Assembly (NCBI RefSeq): GCF_003171715.1
Contig: NZ_QGHL01000007.1
Span: forward strand, 496,001 to 560,000
DNA length: 64,000 nucleotides
Source of the DNA: Novosphingobium meiothermophilum
GTDB taxonomy: Bacteria > Pseudomonadota > Alphaproteobacteria > Sphingomonadales > Sphingomonadaceae
Reading direction: 5' to 3'
The notes beneath the pieces are model-generated. The model was given only the letters and a program-made list of their open reading frames with translations, was not told the origin of the DNA and searched no databases. A program made the position numbers and the translations under genes. Below, piece after piece: positions 28,408 through 36,660 of this stretch; within the stretch, counting starts at the first letter, position 1; each line of letters begins with the position of its first letter.

Positions 28408-28874
28408 TCCTCGATCCTCACTTCATCGCCCACGACGATCTCGCCGTCGGTCAGCACCCGGCCGAGCACGCCGCCCCGCCAATCCGGCACAAGCGCGGCC
28501 CGCAAACCGGGCAGTATCTCGTCCATGCGGTGGCACGGATCGCATTCACAGGTCACTTCGATGCGCAATGCCGGGCCAATGGCTATGACCTTGCCCGGCT
28601 CGCGCGGCAGGCGAATGCCCTCGACCAGCAGATTGGCGCGGCGCACATGCCAGGGCAGTGCTTCATCTTCGAAGCGGCCGAGATCCACCATGGCGGCAGA
28701 CCAGCTTTCCGCCTCGATCAGCGAAACCTGCCTGCGTCCCGATTTTCCGGGAAGTATCACACCGCGGCAGTTCCCGATGACACCACATTCGCGCGTCACC
28801 GCAACGTGATCGAGCGTCTCGATCGGTCCGCGCGGCCGACTGTGCCGTGCAATACCGCCGAGACGCCCGTTCAT
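28404..28874 (-). CDS. MOSC-domain protein
   Basis: A 156-residue single-domain MOSC protein (the sulfur-carrier domain of molybdenum-cofactor sulfurases). It shows the typical [16 protein letters not shown] core, in the place of the family GENL segment, and a cysteine-rich CECDPCHRM stretch, which is the probable sulfur-binding region. Function is unknown; small MOSC proteins are thought to transfer sulfur or act in detoxification. It sits between gap and pgk in the glycolytic operon, 12 bases after gap and overlapping pgk. Confidence 0.85.
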   Translation of the reverse strand: MNGRLGGIARHSRPRGPIETLDHVAVTRECGVIGNCRGVILPGKSGRRQVSLIEAESWSAAMVDLGRFEDEALPWHVRRANLLVEGIRLPREPGKVIAIGPALRIEVTCECDPCHRMDEILPGLRAALVPDWRGGVLGRVLTDGEIVVGDEVRIEE

Positions 28875-28886
28875 GTCAGCGCTTCC

Positions 28887-29894
28887 TCAGAGGAACTTCG
28901 CCATCGCGCCCGCAGTGTCGAGCATCCGGTTGGAGAAGCCCCATTCGTTGTCGTACCACGAAAGCACTCGCACCAGCTTGCCTTCAAGCACGGCCGTTTC
29001 GAGGCTGTCGATGGTCGAGGAGTGCGGATCGTGGTTGAAGTCGATCGAGACCAGCGGTTCGTCGGTATAACCGAGCACGCCCTTCAGCGGGCCTTCGGCA
29101 GCGGCCTTTAGCAGGCCGTTGACTTCCTCGACGCTGGTATCGCGCTTCGGCGTGAAGGTCAGGTCCACGACCGAGACATTGGGCGTCGGCACGCGGATCG
29201 ACGATCCGTCGAGCTTGCCCTTGAGGTCGGGCAGAACCTCGCCAACCGCGATAGCGGCGCCGGTGCTGGTCGGGATCATGTTCATCGCGGCGGCGCGGGC
29301 GCGGCGCGGATCCTTGTGGATCTGGTCAAGGATCTTCTGATCGTTGGTGTAGGAATGGATCGTGGTCATCAGCCCGCGCTCGATCCCGATGGCTTCATGC
29401 AGCACCTTGGCCATCGGCGCGAGGCAGTTGGTGGTGCACGAGGCGTTCGACACGATCAGGTGATCGCCGGTCAGCTTGTCGTGGTTCACACCGTAAACGA
29501 CGGTGAGGTCAACGCCCTTGGCCGGTGCCGAGATGAGAACACGCTTTGCGCCTGCATCAAGGTGCTTCTGGCCACCTGCGCGGTCGGTAAAGAAGCCCGT
29601 GCATTCCAGCGCGATATCGATGCCGTTGGCGGCATGCGGCAGGTTGGCGGGATCCTTCTCGGCAGTTACCTGGATGCGCTTGCCATTGACGATCAGGTCG
29701 CTGCCATCGACTGACACCTCACCCGCAAAGGGGCCGTGCACGCTGTCGCGCTTGAACAGCAGCGCATTGGCCTTCGCATCAGCCAGATCGTTGATCGACA
29801 CCAGTTCAAGGCCGCATTCGGGCCGCTCAAGAATGGCGCGGGCCACATTGCGCCCGATGCGTCCGAAACCGTTGATCGCAACCTTGATCGCCAT
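28887..29894 (-). CDS. gap: Glyceraldehyde-3-phosphate dehydrogenase, type I
   Basis: A 335-residue enzyme. The Rossmann GFGRIGR is at 9–15, an acidic residue (D36) in the loop after the second strand indicates NAD+ use, and the catalytic Cys153 is in [12 protein letters not shown]. It starts 21 bases after the tkt stop codon and is followed closely by the MOSC gene and pgk. Confidence 0.97.
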   Translation of the reverse strand: MAIKVAINGFGRIGRNVARAILERPECGLELVSINDLADAKANALLFKRDSVHGPFAGEVSVDGSDLIVNGKRIQVTAEKDPANLPHAANGIDIALECTGFFTDRAGGQKHLDAGAKRVLISAPAKGVDLTVVYGVNHDKLTGDHLIVSNASCTTNCLAPMAKVLHEAIGIERGLMTTIHSYTNDQKILDQIHKDPRRARAAAMNMIPTSTGAAIAVGEVLPDLKGKLDGSSIRVPTPNVSVVDLTFTPKRDTSVEEVNGLLKAAAEGPLKGVLGYTDEPLVSIDFNHDPHSSTIDSLETAVLEGKLVRVLSWYDNEWGFSNRMLDTAGAMAKFL

Positions 29895-29915
29895 GTCAGC
29901 TTTCTCCTGTTGAAC

Positions 29916-31883
29916 TTAAGCAACCCGCGCGAGGATCTGCGGGACAATCTTTCCGGCAGTAAGGCCGAAGTGGTCGAAAAGCACTTCGGCGGGTGCCGAT
30001 GCGCCGAACGAATCAATGCCGATGGTCAGCCCGTCACCGACATATTTCTGCCAGCCCAGGGTAACGCCGGCCTCGATCGAGACCTTGAGCGCATCGGGGG
30101 GCAGGAGGTCGGCCCTGTAGGCGGGATCCTGCTCGTCGAACAGTTCCCAGCAGGGCATCGAGACGACATCGGCGCCAATGCCCCGTTCCTCAAGAGCCGC
30201 CGCGGTCTTCATGGCGACCTCGACTTCCGATCCCGTCGCAAGCAGCACGACCTTGCGCGGCGCCGCCGCGGCAACAAGCCGATAGGCGCCTTTCGCGCTC
30301 TTCATCTCGGCATCGAAGCGCACCGGGGGCAGGTTCTGGCGCGTGAGGGCCAGAACGCTCGGCCGGTCCTTCGCCGCCAGCGCCAGCGCCCATGCCTCTG
30401 CAGTTTCGATCGCGTCTGCGGGGCGGAACACCAGCAGGTTCGGAATCATGCGCAGGCTCATCACATGCTCGACCGGCTGATGTGTCGGTCCATCTTCGCC
30501 AAGCCCGATCGAATCGTGCGTGAACACATAGATCGCGCGCAGGTGCTGAAGCGCCGACATGCGCACCGCGTTCCGGCAATAATCCGAGAACACGAGGAAA
30601 GTGCCGCCGTAGGGGATAATCCCGCCGTGCAGCGCCATGCCGTTCATCGCCGCGGCCATGCCAAACTCGCGGATGCCGTAATAGACGTAACGGCCATCAT
30701 AGCTTGCCGGGGTGAACGGCGCGGTCGACTTGGTCTTGGTGTTGTTCGAGCCAGTGAGATCGGCCGAGCCGCCCACCATTTCCGGCACGTGCGCAGTCAG
30801 CGCTTCCAGCGCCATTTCACTTGACTTGCGTGTAGCGACCTTGGGCGGGTTGGCAATCAGCGACTGTACATAGGCATCATACCCGGTATCGGCCGGAAGC
30901 TCTCCGGCCATGCGCCGGGCCAGTTCGGCTGCCTTGGGATTGCTGGCAGCGCGTGCTTCCCATGCCGCGCGCGCGGCCTTGCCGGCCTCCGCCGAAGCGC
31001 GCCAGTTGGCAAGAATGTCGGCCGGAATCTCGAACGGCGCAGCGGTCCAACCCAGATACTCACGCGCAGCTGCAATTTCATCTGCGCCCAGCGGAGAGCC
31101 GTGAACGCTGTGGCCGCCCTGCTTGTTCGGCGCGCCCTTGCCGATCACGGTGCGGCATGCCACGAGCGAAGGCCGCGGATCGGCCTGCGCCTCTGCCAGA
31201 GCGCGCGCAATATCGGCAAAGTCATGTCCGTCACAGGCGGTCACATGCCACCCCGATGCGGCATAGCGCGCCAGCACGTCTTCGCTGGTGGAAAGCGAGG
31301 TATCGCCGTCGATGGTTATCTTGTTGTCGTCCCAGAGCACGTTGAGGCGGCCCAGGCCAAGCGTTCCGGCAAGGCCCACGGCTTCGTGGTTGATGCCTTC
31401 CATGAGGCAGCCGTCGCCGGCGATCACCCAGGTGCGGTGGTCCACCAGATCATCGCCGAAGTGCGCATTCAGATGGCGTTCGGCCATGGCAAAACCCACC
31501 GCCATGGCCACCCCCTGCCCCAGCGGGCCGGTGGTCAGCTCCACGCCGGGAATCAGGAAGTTTTCGGGGTGGCCTGCACACACGCTGTCCAGTTGCCGGA
31601 ACTTGCGGATGTCATCCATGGTCGGGCTGTCGTAACCCGTGAGGTGCAGCAGGGCATAGATGAGCATCGAGCCGTGACCTGCCGAAAGGATGAAGCGGTC
31701 ACGGTCAGGCCATGCCGGGGCGGCAGGATCGTGTTTCAGGAACTGGGTCCACAGCACGGTGGCCACGTCGGCCATGCCCATCGGCATTCCCGGATGGCCC
31801 GAATTGGCTGCCTGAACTGCGTCCATTGCAAGCGCACGGATCGCGTTGGCCATGGGTGCCAGCGCGGCGGTATCGCGTGTCAT
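29916..31883 (-). CDS. tkt: Transketolase
   Basis: A 655-residue thiamine-diphosphate enzyme of the pentose phosphate pathway. It has ANSGHPGMPMGMAD near the start, the ThDP motif GDGCLMEG…NKITIDGD, and FTHDSIGLGEDGPTHQPVEH in the pyrimidine-binding domain. The frame extends to 32042 but the ATG at 31883 gives the family N-terminus, with GGAAGGG upstream. It is the first gene of the tkt–gap–MOSC–pgk run. Confidence 0.97.
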   Translation of the reverse strand: MTRDTAALAPMANAIRALAMDAVQAANSGHPGMPMGMADVATVLWTQFLKHDPAAPAWPDRDRFILSAGHGSMLIYALLHLTGYDSPTMDDIRKFRQLDSVCAGHPENFLIPGVELTTGPLGQGVAMAVGFAMAERHLNAHFGDDLVDHRTWVIAGDGCLMEGINHEAVGLAGTLGLGRLNVLWDDNKITIDGDTSLSTSEDVLARYAASGWHVTACDGHDFADIARALAEAQADPRPSLVACRTVIGKGAPNKQGGHSVHGSPLGADEIAAAREYLGWTAAPFEIPADILANWRASAEAGKAARAAWEARAASNPKAAELARRMAGELPADTGYDAYVQSLIANPPKVATRKSSEMALEALTAHVPEMVGGSADLTGSNNTKTKSTAPFTPASYDGRYVYYGIREFGMAAAMNGMALHGGIIPYGGTFLVFSDYCRNAVRMSALQHLRAIYVFTHDSIGLGEDGPTHQPVEHVMSLRMIPNLLVFRPADAIETAEAWALALAAKDRPSVLALTRQNLPPVRFDAEMKSAKGAYRLVAAAAPRKVVLLATGSEVEVAMKTAAALEERGIGADVVSMPCWELFDEQDPAYRADLLPPDALKVSIEAGVTLGWQKYVGDGLTIGIDSFGASAPAEVLFDHFGLTAGKIVPQILARVA

Positions 31884-32190
31884 GCCAGAAATGCCCTTCC
31901 CTGTTCGTGCGGTAGGTTCACGCCATGTGTCAGCGGAGAGCACGAAATCCGCTGATTCGGAAGCGGTGCCTCTTTGGTCACGCACGCGCGCAGGGTCAAG
32001 GCTGGGCCGTGCTGATCCAGCCAGAGCAGCGCGCGATGGCAAAAGGTGCGCGGAGATGTGTGGCCCTTATGCACTACACGGCGAGAGCCAGCATGGCCGC
32101 CAAGATGGTCCCTGCCTTTGCGCGCTTAAACTGTGGGCGGCGGGCATCGCGTGGTTGTCAGGCAGGGGCGTTCTGCTAGTCTTGCGCGTC
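31884..32190. other. Divergent intergenic region, tkt / DUF4164
   Basis: About 307 bases with no supported gene. The right end holds a candidate promoter for the plus-strand gene block. For tkt, TTGACC (31992–31997, minus strand) could be a -35 box but no good -10 lies at the right distance. I see no riboswitch-like or repeat structure. Confidence 0.6.
32155..32182 (+). promoter_or_regulatory. Candidate promoter of the DUF4164–zapA unit
   Basis: TTGTCA (32155–32160), 16 bases, TAGTCT (32177–32182). Transcription would start near 32189, about two bases before the ATG at 32191, which has no ribosome-binding site; the mRNA may be leaderless. Confidence 0.4.
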
Positions 32191-32397
32191 ATGGCGGACA
32201 CAGCACTCGACAGCGCAATCACAAGGCTGGAACAGGCTCTTGACCGGGCGGAAGCTGCCGCCGGGCGACTTGGCAGGGGCGCGGACGAAACCGCGCAGGA
32301 GCTGGCATCGCTCAAGCTGCGCCACCGCAAGCTTAAAGATACGGTTGCACAGGAACTGCGCCAGCTTGATCTCCTGCTGGCGGGGCTGCCGAAATGA
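32191..32397 (+). CDS. DUF4164-type small coiled-coil protein
   Basis: A 68-residue, almost wholly helical, charged protein (AITRLEQALDRAEAA, LRHRKLKDTVAQELRQLD) that should form a coiled coil. Small proteins of this kind regularly precede zapA in alphaproteobacteria and may assist cell division, though the function is unproven. Its stop codon overlaps the zapA start (ATGA). There is no Shine-Dalgarno sequence before the ATG. Confidence 0.75.
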   Translation: MADTALDSAITRLEQALDRAEAAAGRLGRGADETAQELASLKLRHRKLKDTVAQELRQLDLLLAGLPK

Positions 32398-32735
32398 GCA
32401 ACGTCACGCTGGAGATCGCTGGCCGCCCATTCGCCGTGTCCTGCGCCGATGGCGAAGAGGCGCACATCGAAATGCTGGGGCGCATGATCGATGATCGCGC
32501 GCGGCGCATCGGCAGCGGGCAGAGCGAGCCAAGAATGCTTCTGTTCGCGGCCCTCATGCTGGCCGACGAGCTTCACGAGGCGCATCGCCAGACCCCGGCA
32601 GCCCCCCCGCAGGCAGCGGCTCCGATTGCCGCACCGGCGCAAGATGATGCGGCAGCGGTGGAACGGATCGTGCAACTGGCCGAGCGGATCGAAAACCTTG
32701 CCGCAACCCTTGAGCAGGCGGTTCATAGCGCCTAG
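32394..32735 (+). CDS. zapA: Cell division protein ZapA
   Basis: A 113-residue ZapA-family protein that bundles FtsZ filaments at midcell. The N-terminal globular part (VTLEIAGRPFAVSCADGEEAHIEML) matches the family, followed by RMLLFAALMLADELHEA and an Ala/Pro linker, then a C-terminal coiled coil (VERIVQLAERIENLAATLEQAV). It is translationally coupled to the upstream small coiled-coil gene, and the 6S RNA gene follows. Confidence 0.9.
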   Translation: MSNVTLEIAGRPFAVSCADGEEAHIEMLGRMIDDRARRIGSGQSEPRMLLFAALMLADELHEAHRQTPAAPPQAAAPIAAPAQDDAAAVERIVQLAERIENLAATLEQAVHSA

Positions 32736-32789
32736 ATGGAACGCGACGGGTTCTGCCCGGCACGAGCCGCATGAACATCCCTGAGGCTA

Positions 32790-32950
32790 TAAGCAATCCA
32801 AGGGGGCTGCCCCTGTCCGGGATCCTGGTCCTGGGTATGCGGTCCCCACCTGACGTCGAGGCGTCAGAGGATTTTCCGAGCAAACGACCCATGGTGGGCC
32901 CGTCACCCCCCGCAGAATCGCCGCCGGTGGAATGGTCCGGCGAACTGAAA
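32790..32950 (+). ncRNA. ssrS: 6S RNA (approximate ends)
   Basis: The gap between zapA and the formyl-THF cyclo-ligase gene is the standard site of 6S RNA in Proteobacteria. The sequence can fold into a long irregular rod: CCCCACC (about 32845) pairs with GGTGGG (about 32893), enclosing a hairpin CTGACG/CGTCAG, and GC-rich flanks pair outward (GTCCGG with CCGG-type segments). 6S RNA mimics an open promoter and holds sigma70 RNA polymerase. A TATAAG at 32788–32793 could be the -10 box. The ends are estimates. Confidence 0.65.
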
Positions 32951-32964
32951 GCTGGAGCCATCGC

Positions 32965-33552
32965 GTGGATGCCAAGACTGCGTTGCGCAAGGAATTGAGA
33001 GCGCGGCGCAAAGCCCACGTCGCTGCGCTCGATCCGAAGATCAGGGCGCTCATGTTCATGCGCCCGCCCTCGGCGGTTGAGGCCATGGTGCCGAAGGGCG
33101 CGACCATCGGGGTCTATCTGGCGGGCAAGGCCGAGGCGCCGGCCGCCGCCTATGCCCGGCATTTCCATGAAGCTGGGCACAAGGTGGCCCTCCCCTGGTT
33201 CGCTGATCGCGATGCCCCGATGACATTCCGGCAGTGGCAGTCGCCATGGCTTGATGACCTCCTTGTCGAAGGGCCATGGCAGGGAATTGCACAACCTATT
33301 GCCGACGCCCCCGAACTCGTCCCCGATGTGCTGTTCGTCCCGCTGGTGGGCTTCAGTGCCCATGGACACAGGCTGGGACAGGGTGGCGGGCATTATGACC
33401 GCTGGCTCTCCGCAAATCCTGGGGCCGTTCCGATCGGTCTTGCATGGGATTGCCAGAGGGCCGACGATCTGCCCCGCGAGACACATGACCGTCCGCTGCG
33501 CGCGGTGATAACGCCGACGCGGATATACGGACCATGGGAACATGCCGCATGA
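32965..33552 (+). CDS. 5-formyltetrahydrofolate cyclo-ligase
   Basis: A 195-residue enzyme that converts 5-formyl-THF to 5,10-methenyl-THF with ATP. It starts with the basic segment AKTALRKELRARR that binds ATP phosphate, and has VLFVPLVGFSAHGHRLGQGGGHYDR, the family signature. The GTG at 32965 is chosen because it gives the normal N-terminus and GGAG lies upstream; the longer frame from 32932 would run into the 6S RNA. The neighbour order zapA–6S–cyclo-ligase is conserved. Its stop overlaps the next start (ATGA). Confidence 0.93.
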   Translation: MDAKTALRKELRARRKAHVAALDPKIRALMFMRPPSAVEAMVPKGATIGVYLAGKAEAPAAAYARHFHEAGHKVALPWFADRDAPMTFRQWQSPWLDDLLVEGPWQGIAQPIADAPELVPDVLFVPLVGFSAHGHRLGQGGGHYDRWLSANPGAVPIGLAWDCQRADDLPRETHDRPLRAVITPTRIYGPWEHAA

Positions 33553-33794
33553 ACAGACCCGAACCCTCTGGCCCGGAAAAGCCCGACTGGAAGCCCACCT
33601 GGCGTAAACCCGCAGGGATCATCGCGTTGGTGCTGGGGCTGATCGTCTACGCCATGGGCGTGGCTTCGGCATCCACCGTCATCGGGCAGTGGCATGTGCT
33701 GCTTCAGACGCTTGCCTATATCGTGCTCGGAACGATCTGGCTGCTGCCGCTGCGGCGCTTCCTGATCTGGATGGAAACGGGCCGCTGGGGATAA
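33549..33794 (+). CDS. DUF2842-family membrane protein
   Basis: An 81-residue protein with two membrane helices (IIALVLGLIVYAMGVASAS and LLQTLAYIVLGTIWLLPL) separated by a short loop, preceded by a Pro-rich, charged N-terminus (KPDWKPTWRKP) and ending WMETGRWG. This pattern fits DUF2842, a family of unknown function common in alphaproteobacteria. It is translationally coupled to the cyclo-ligase gene. Confidence 0.82.
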   Translation: MNRPEPSGPEKPDWKPTWRKPAGIIALVLGLIVYAMGVASASTVIGQWHVLLQTLAYIVLGTIWLLPLRRFLIWMETGRWG

Positions 33795-33856
33795 GCTCGC
33801 CCGCAGGAACTTCCTGAGAGAACAGGCACCGTCACCAATTTTCCGAAATCCCAAGG

Positions 33857-33933
33857 TGGCGCGAGTGACGGGGCTTGAACCCGCGACCTCCGGCGTGACA
33901 GGCCGGCACTCTAACCAACTGAGCTACACCCGC
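33857..33933 (-). tRNA. tRNA-Asp (anticodon GTC), copy 1
   Basis: A 77-base tRNA with encoded CCA. Acceptor GCGGGTG pairs with CACTCGC, the anticodon stem is CCGGC/GCCGG with anticodon GTC. It is identical to the copy at 34072. Confidence 0.96.
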
Positions 33934-33952
33934 GTGCCCCTTGGGAGCCGCG

Positions 33953-33981
33953 CATCTATGGCAGGCAATCCGGCCTGTCAA
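33953..33981 (-). promoter_or_regulatory. Promoter of tRNA-Asp copy 1
   Basis: Minus strand: TTGACA (33976–33981), 17-base spacer, TAGATG (33953–33958), about 20 bases before the tRNA. Confidence 0.75.
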
Positions 33982-34032
33982 CGGGCTGCAACAATGATTT
34001 TTGAGCGTTCCCGGACAGCCTCGCCAGCAACG

Positions 34033-34058
34033 AAAAAGGGCACCCGAAGGTGCCCTTT
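34033..34058 (-). terminator. Intrinsic terminator of tRNA-Asp copy 2
   Basis: Minus strand: stem GGGCACC / GGTGCCC closed by a TTCG tetraloop, extended by AAA/TTT pairs and followed by a T-tract (TTTTTCG). It isolates copy 2 from copy 1. Confidence 0.88.
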
Positions 34059-34071
34059 GCAATCATCCCAA

Positions 34072-34148
34072 TGGCGCGAGTGACGGGGCTTGAACCCGCG
34101 ACCTCCGGCGTGACAGGCCGGCACTCTAACCAACTGAGCTACACCCGC
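34072..34148 (-). tRNA. tRNA-Asp (anticodon GTC), copy 2
   Basis: Same 77-base sequence as copy 1, with CCA encoded and anticodon GTC. Confidence 0.96.
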
Positions 34149-34166
34149 TCGCCGTTGGGAGCGCTG

Positions 34167-34195
34167 CCTCTATGGCAGACTTTGCAGGCTGTCAA
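34167..34195 (-). promoter_or_regulatory. Promoter of tRNA-Asp copy 2
   Basis: Minus strand: TTGACA (34190–34195), 17-base spacer, TAGAGG (34167–34172). The spacer shares its 3' half (GCCA before the -10) with the promoter of copy 1. Confidence 0.75.
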
Positions 34196-34255
34196 CGCTG
34201 TTCGTGCAGCATTTTTCACACCCTGCGGATTTCCGTCAGACAGCCGTAAATCCGG

Positions 34256-35599
34256 TCAGTCCGCCAGCAGCAGCACCGGGGTTTCGATCAGCGTCTTCAC
34301 ATCCTGAACGAAGCTTGCGGCATCGTGCCCGTCAACCACGCGATGATCGCAACTGATCGAAATGTTCATCAACTTGCGCTTCTCGATCCTTTCGCCGCCC
34401 ATGCCATCGGGCACGAACATGGGGCGCTCGACGATGCGGTTCGGCCCGATGATCGCAACTTCCGGCCGGTTGATCACCGGGGTTGTCGCAACACCGCCCA
34501 ACGGGCCAAGCGAGGTGACAGTCAGGGTCGAACCCGACAACTCCTCAGGCTTCGCCTTGCCGCTGCGCGCCGCCTCGGCAAGGCGGGCGATCTCGCGCGC
34601 CAGTTGCCAGATGTTGAGACCCTGCGCATTGCGAATCACGGGAACCATAAGGCCAGCGGGCGTCTGGGCCGCCATGCCAAGGTGCACCGCGCCATAGCGC
34701 GTCACGATCCCCGCCTCGTCGTCATAGCGCGCGTTGATCATCGGGAAGCGCGGCAAGGCGCGGCAAATCGCCGTCACAAGGAGCGGCAGCATCGTCAGCC
34801 TCGGCTTGTCGCCGCGATTCGCATTAAGCTGGGCACGCATGGCCTCCAGCGCGGTTACATCGCACTCCTCCACATAAGAAAAGTGGGGAATGTGCCGCTT
34901 CGATGCCGCCATGTTCTCGGCAATCCGGCGGCGCATGCCGATGACCTTTATTATCTCGTCGCCGCGTTCCGGCCCGGCGGCGCGGTATCCGCCCATGGCA
35001 TTGTAGGCAAGGAACTGGTCGAGATCGGCATGACGGATGCGCCCCTCTTCCGAAGGACGCACTTCGGCAAGGTCGATGCCCAGATCGCGCGCCCTTTGCC
35101 TCACGGCGGGGCTGGCGAGAACCTTTGCTCCACCCGATGCATCCGCCAGCGCAGGCAGAACGGGCGGCTTTTCGGCAACCGCGCGCGGCGGCGCGGCGAC
35201 GACCGGTTCAGACCTTTGCAGCCCGACGGATGATGGAGCCGGTTCCTCGCGCACCTTGGCTTGCGGGAGGGCATTTGCAGGGGCGGACTCTTCAGACGGC
35301 TGCGCAGGGGTGATCTCGCGGGTCTCGCCAGACGATTGCTCCTCGCCTTCCCCCTCTCCCTCGGTCTCGATCACGACAAGAGCCGAGCCAATGGCGACGA
35401 CATCGCCAACCTCGCCCGCCACCGACACGACCCTGCCTGCAACCGGGCTTTCCATCTCGACCGTTGCCTTGTCGGTCATCATGTCGGCAAGGCGGCCGTC
35501 CTCTTCGACCATATCACCGACTTTCACGTGCCAGGCCACGATCTCTGCCTCGGCAATACCCTCACCGATGTCGGGCAGACGGAATGTATAGGTTCCCAT
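34256..35599 (-). CDS. Branched-chain 2-oxoacid dehydrogenase E2 (lipoamide acyltransferase)
   Basis: A 447-residue E2 subunit with one lipoyl domain (1–80; lipoylated K44 in MTDKATVEM), a Glu/Ser/Pro-rich linker, an E3-binding domain (ASPAVRQRARDLGIDL, about residues 167–200), and the acyltransferase core ending DHRVVDG (H419, D423). The N-terminus FRLPDIGEGIAEAEIV is typical of branched-chain-type E2. It starts five bases after the E1beta stop codon. The ATG at 35599 is chosen because the lipoyl domain starts immediately. Confidence 0.93.
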   Translation of the reverse strand: MGTYTFRLPDIGEGIAEAEIVAWHVKVGDMVEEDGRLADMMTDKATVEMESPVAGRVVSVAGEVGDVVAIGSALVVIETEGEGEGEEQSSGETREITPAQPSEESAPANALPQAKVREEPAPSSVGLQRSEPVVAAPPRAVAEKPPVLPALADASGGAKVLASPAVRQRARDLGIDLAEVRPSEEGRIRHADLDQFLAYNAMGGYRAAGPERGDEIIKVIGMRRRIAENMAASKRHIPHFSYVEECDVTALEAMRAQLNANRGDKPRLTMLPLLVTAICRALPRFPMINARYDDEAGIVTRYGAVHLGMAAQTPAGLMVPVIRNAQGLNIWQLAREIARLAEAARSGKAKPEELSGSTLTVTSLGPLGGVATTPVINRPEVAIIGPNRIVERPMFVPDGMGGERIEKRKLMNISISCDHRVVDGHDAASFVQDVKTLIETPVLLLAD

Positions 35600-35604
35600 A
35601 GGGT

Positions 35605-36660
35605 TCAGGCTTTCATCAGGCGGTCGATCGCCTCGCCAATGCGGACGGGACCGGGAAAATAGGCCCATTCGAGGCTGTGGGGATAGGGCGTGTCGAAACC
35701 GGTCACGCGTTCAATCGGCGCTTCGAGGTGATAGAAGCAGCGTTCCTGGACCAGCGCGGAAAGTTCCGCACCGAAGCCCGAAGTGCGTGTTGCTTCGTGC
35801 ACGATCAGGCATTTGCCGGTCTTTTCCACCGACTTTTCCACCGTCTCGATATCAAGCGGGACGAGCGTGCGCAGATCGATGATCTCGGCATCGACGCCCT
35901 TCTCCGCACAGACCGCGCTGGCGACATGAACCATTGTGCCATAGGCGAGCACGGTAAAGGCATGGCCCGGCCGCACGATCCGCGCCTTGCCGAGGGGAAT
36001 CGAATAATATCCTTCGGGCACCGCGCTGTCCGGATGCTTCGACCACGGTTCCACCGGCTTGTCGTAGTATCCGTTGAATGGTCCGTTGTAGATCCGCTTC
36101 GGCTCGAAGAAGATCACCGGATCGTTATCCTCGATCGCCGCGATGAGCAGGCCCTTGGCATCGTGCGGCGTGCTTGGCACCACGGTTTTCAGGCCGGCCA
36201 CATGCGTGAACAGCGCCTCCGGGCTCTGGCTGTGGGTCTGGCCGCCGAAGATGCCGCCGCCGAATGGCGAACGCACTGTCATGGGCGCGGTGAACTCGCC
36301 CGCCGAACGGTAGCGCAGGCGGGCTGCTTCCGAAACAAGCTGGTCAAGGCCCGGATAGATATAATCGGCAAACTGGATTTCCGGCACCGGGCGCAGGCCA
36401 TAGGCCCCCATGCCCACGGCCACGCCAATGATCCCGCATTCGCTGATCGGGGTATCGAACACGCGGGTCTTGCCGTATTTCTTCTGCAAGCCTGCGGTTG
36501 CGCGGAACACGCCGCCGAAATAGCCGACATCCTCGCCCATCACGACGACATTGGGATCACGCTCCATCATGATGTCGAGCGCATCGTTGATCGCCTCGAT
36601 CATGTTGAGACGGCGGGTGGGAGCTTCGGCAAGGCTCACCGGGGTTTCTTCGTAGGTCAT
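35605..36660 (-). CDS. Branched-chain 2-oxoacid dehydrogenase E1 beta subunit
   Basis: A 351-residue transketolase-like subunit. It has MIEAINDALDIMMERDPNVVVMGEDVGYFGGVF, the E1beta signature near the ThDP site, then DTPISECGIIGVAVGMGAYGLRPVPEIQF and a C-terminal transketolase domain (IIDLRTLVPLDIETV). With E1alpha it decarboxylates 2-oxo acids from Leu, Ile and Val. Its ATG overlaps the E1alpha stop (ATGA); longer starts upstream would lie inside E1alpha. Confidence 0.94.
   Translation of the reverse strand: MTYEETPVSLAEAPTRRLNMIEAINDALDIMMERDPNVVVMGEDVGYFGGVFRATAGLQKKYGKTRVFDTPISECGIIGVAVGMGAYGLRPVPEIQFADYIYPGLDQLVSEAARLRYRSAGEFTAPMTVRSPFGGGIFGGQTHSQSPEALFTHVAGLKTVVPSTPHDAKGLLIAAIEDNDPVIFFEPKRIYNGPFNGYYDKPVEPWSKHPDSAVPEGYYSIPLGKARIVRPGHAFTVLAYGTMVHVASAVCAEKGVDAEIIDLRTLVPLDIETVEKSVEKTGKCLIVHEATRTSGFGAELSALVQERCFYHLEAPIERVTGFDTPYPHSLEWAYFPGPVRIGEAIDRLMKA

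Noticed and set aside
33857..34148. Duplicated tRNA-Asp as phage or island attachment sites
   Set aside because: No integrase, excision genes or foreign cargo between or near the copies; the interval is only a promoter and a terminator.
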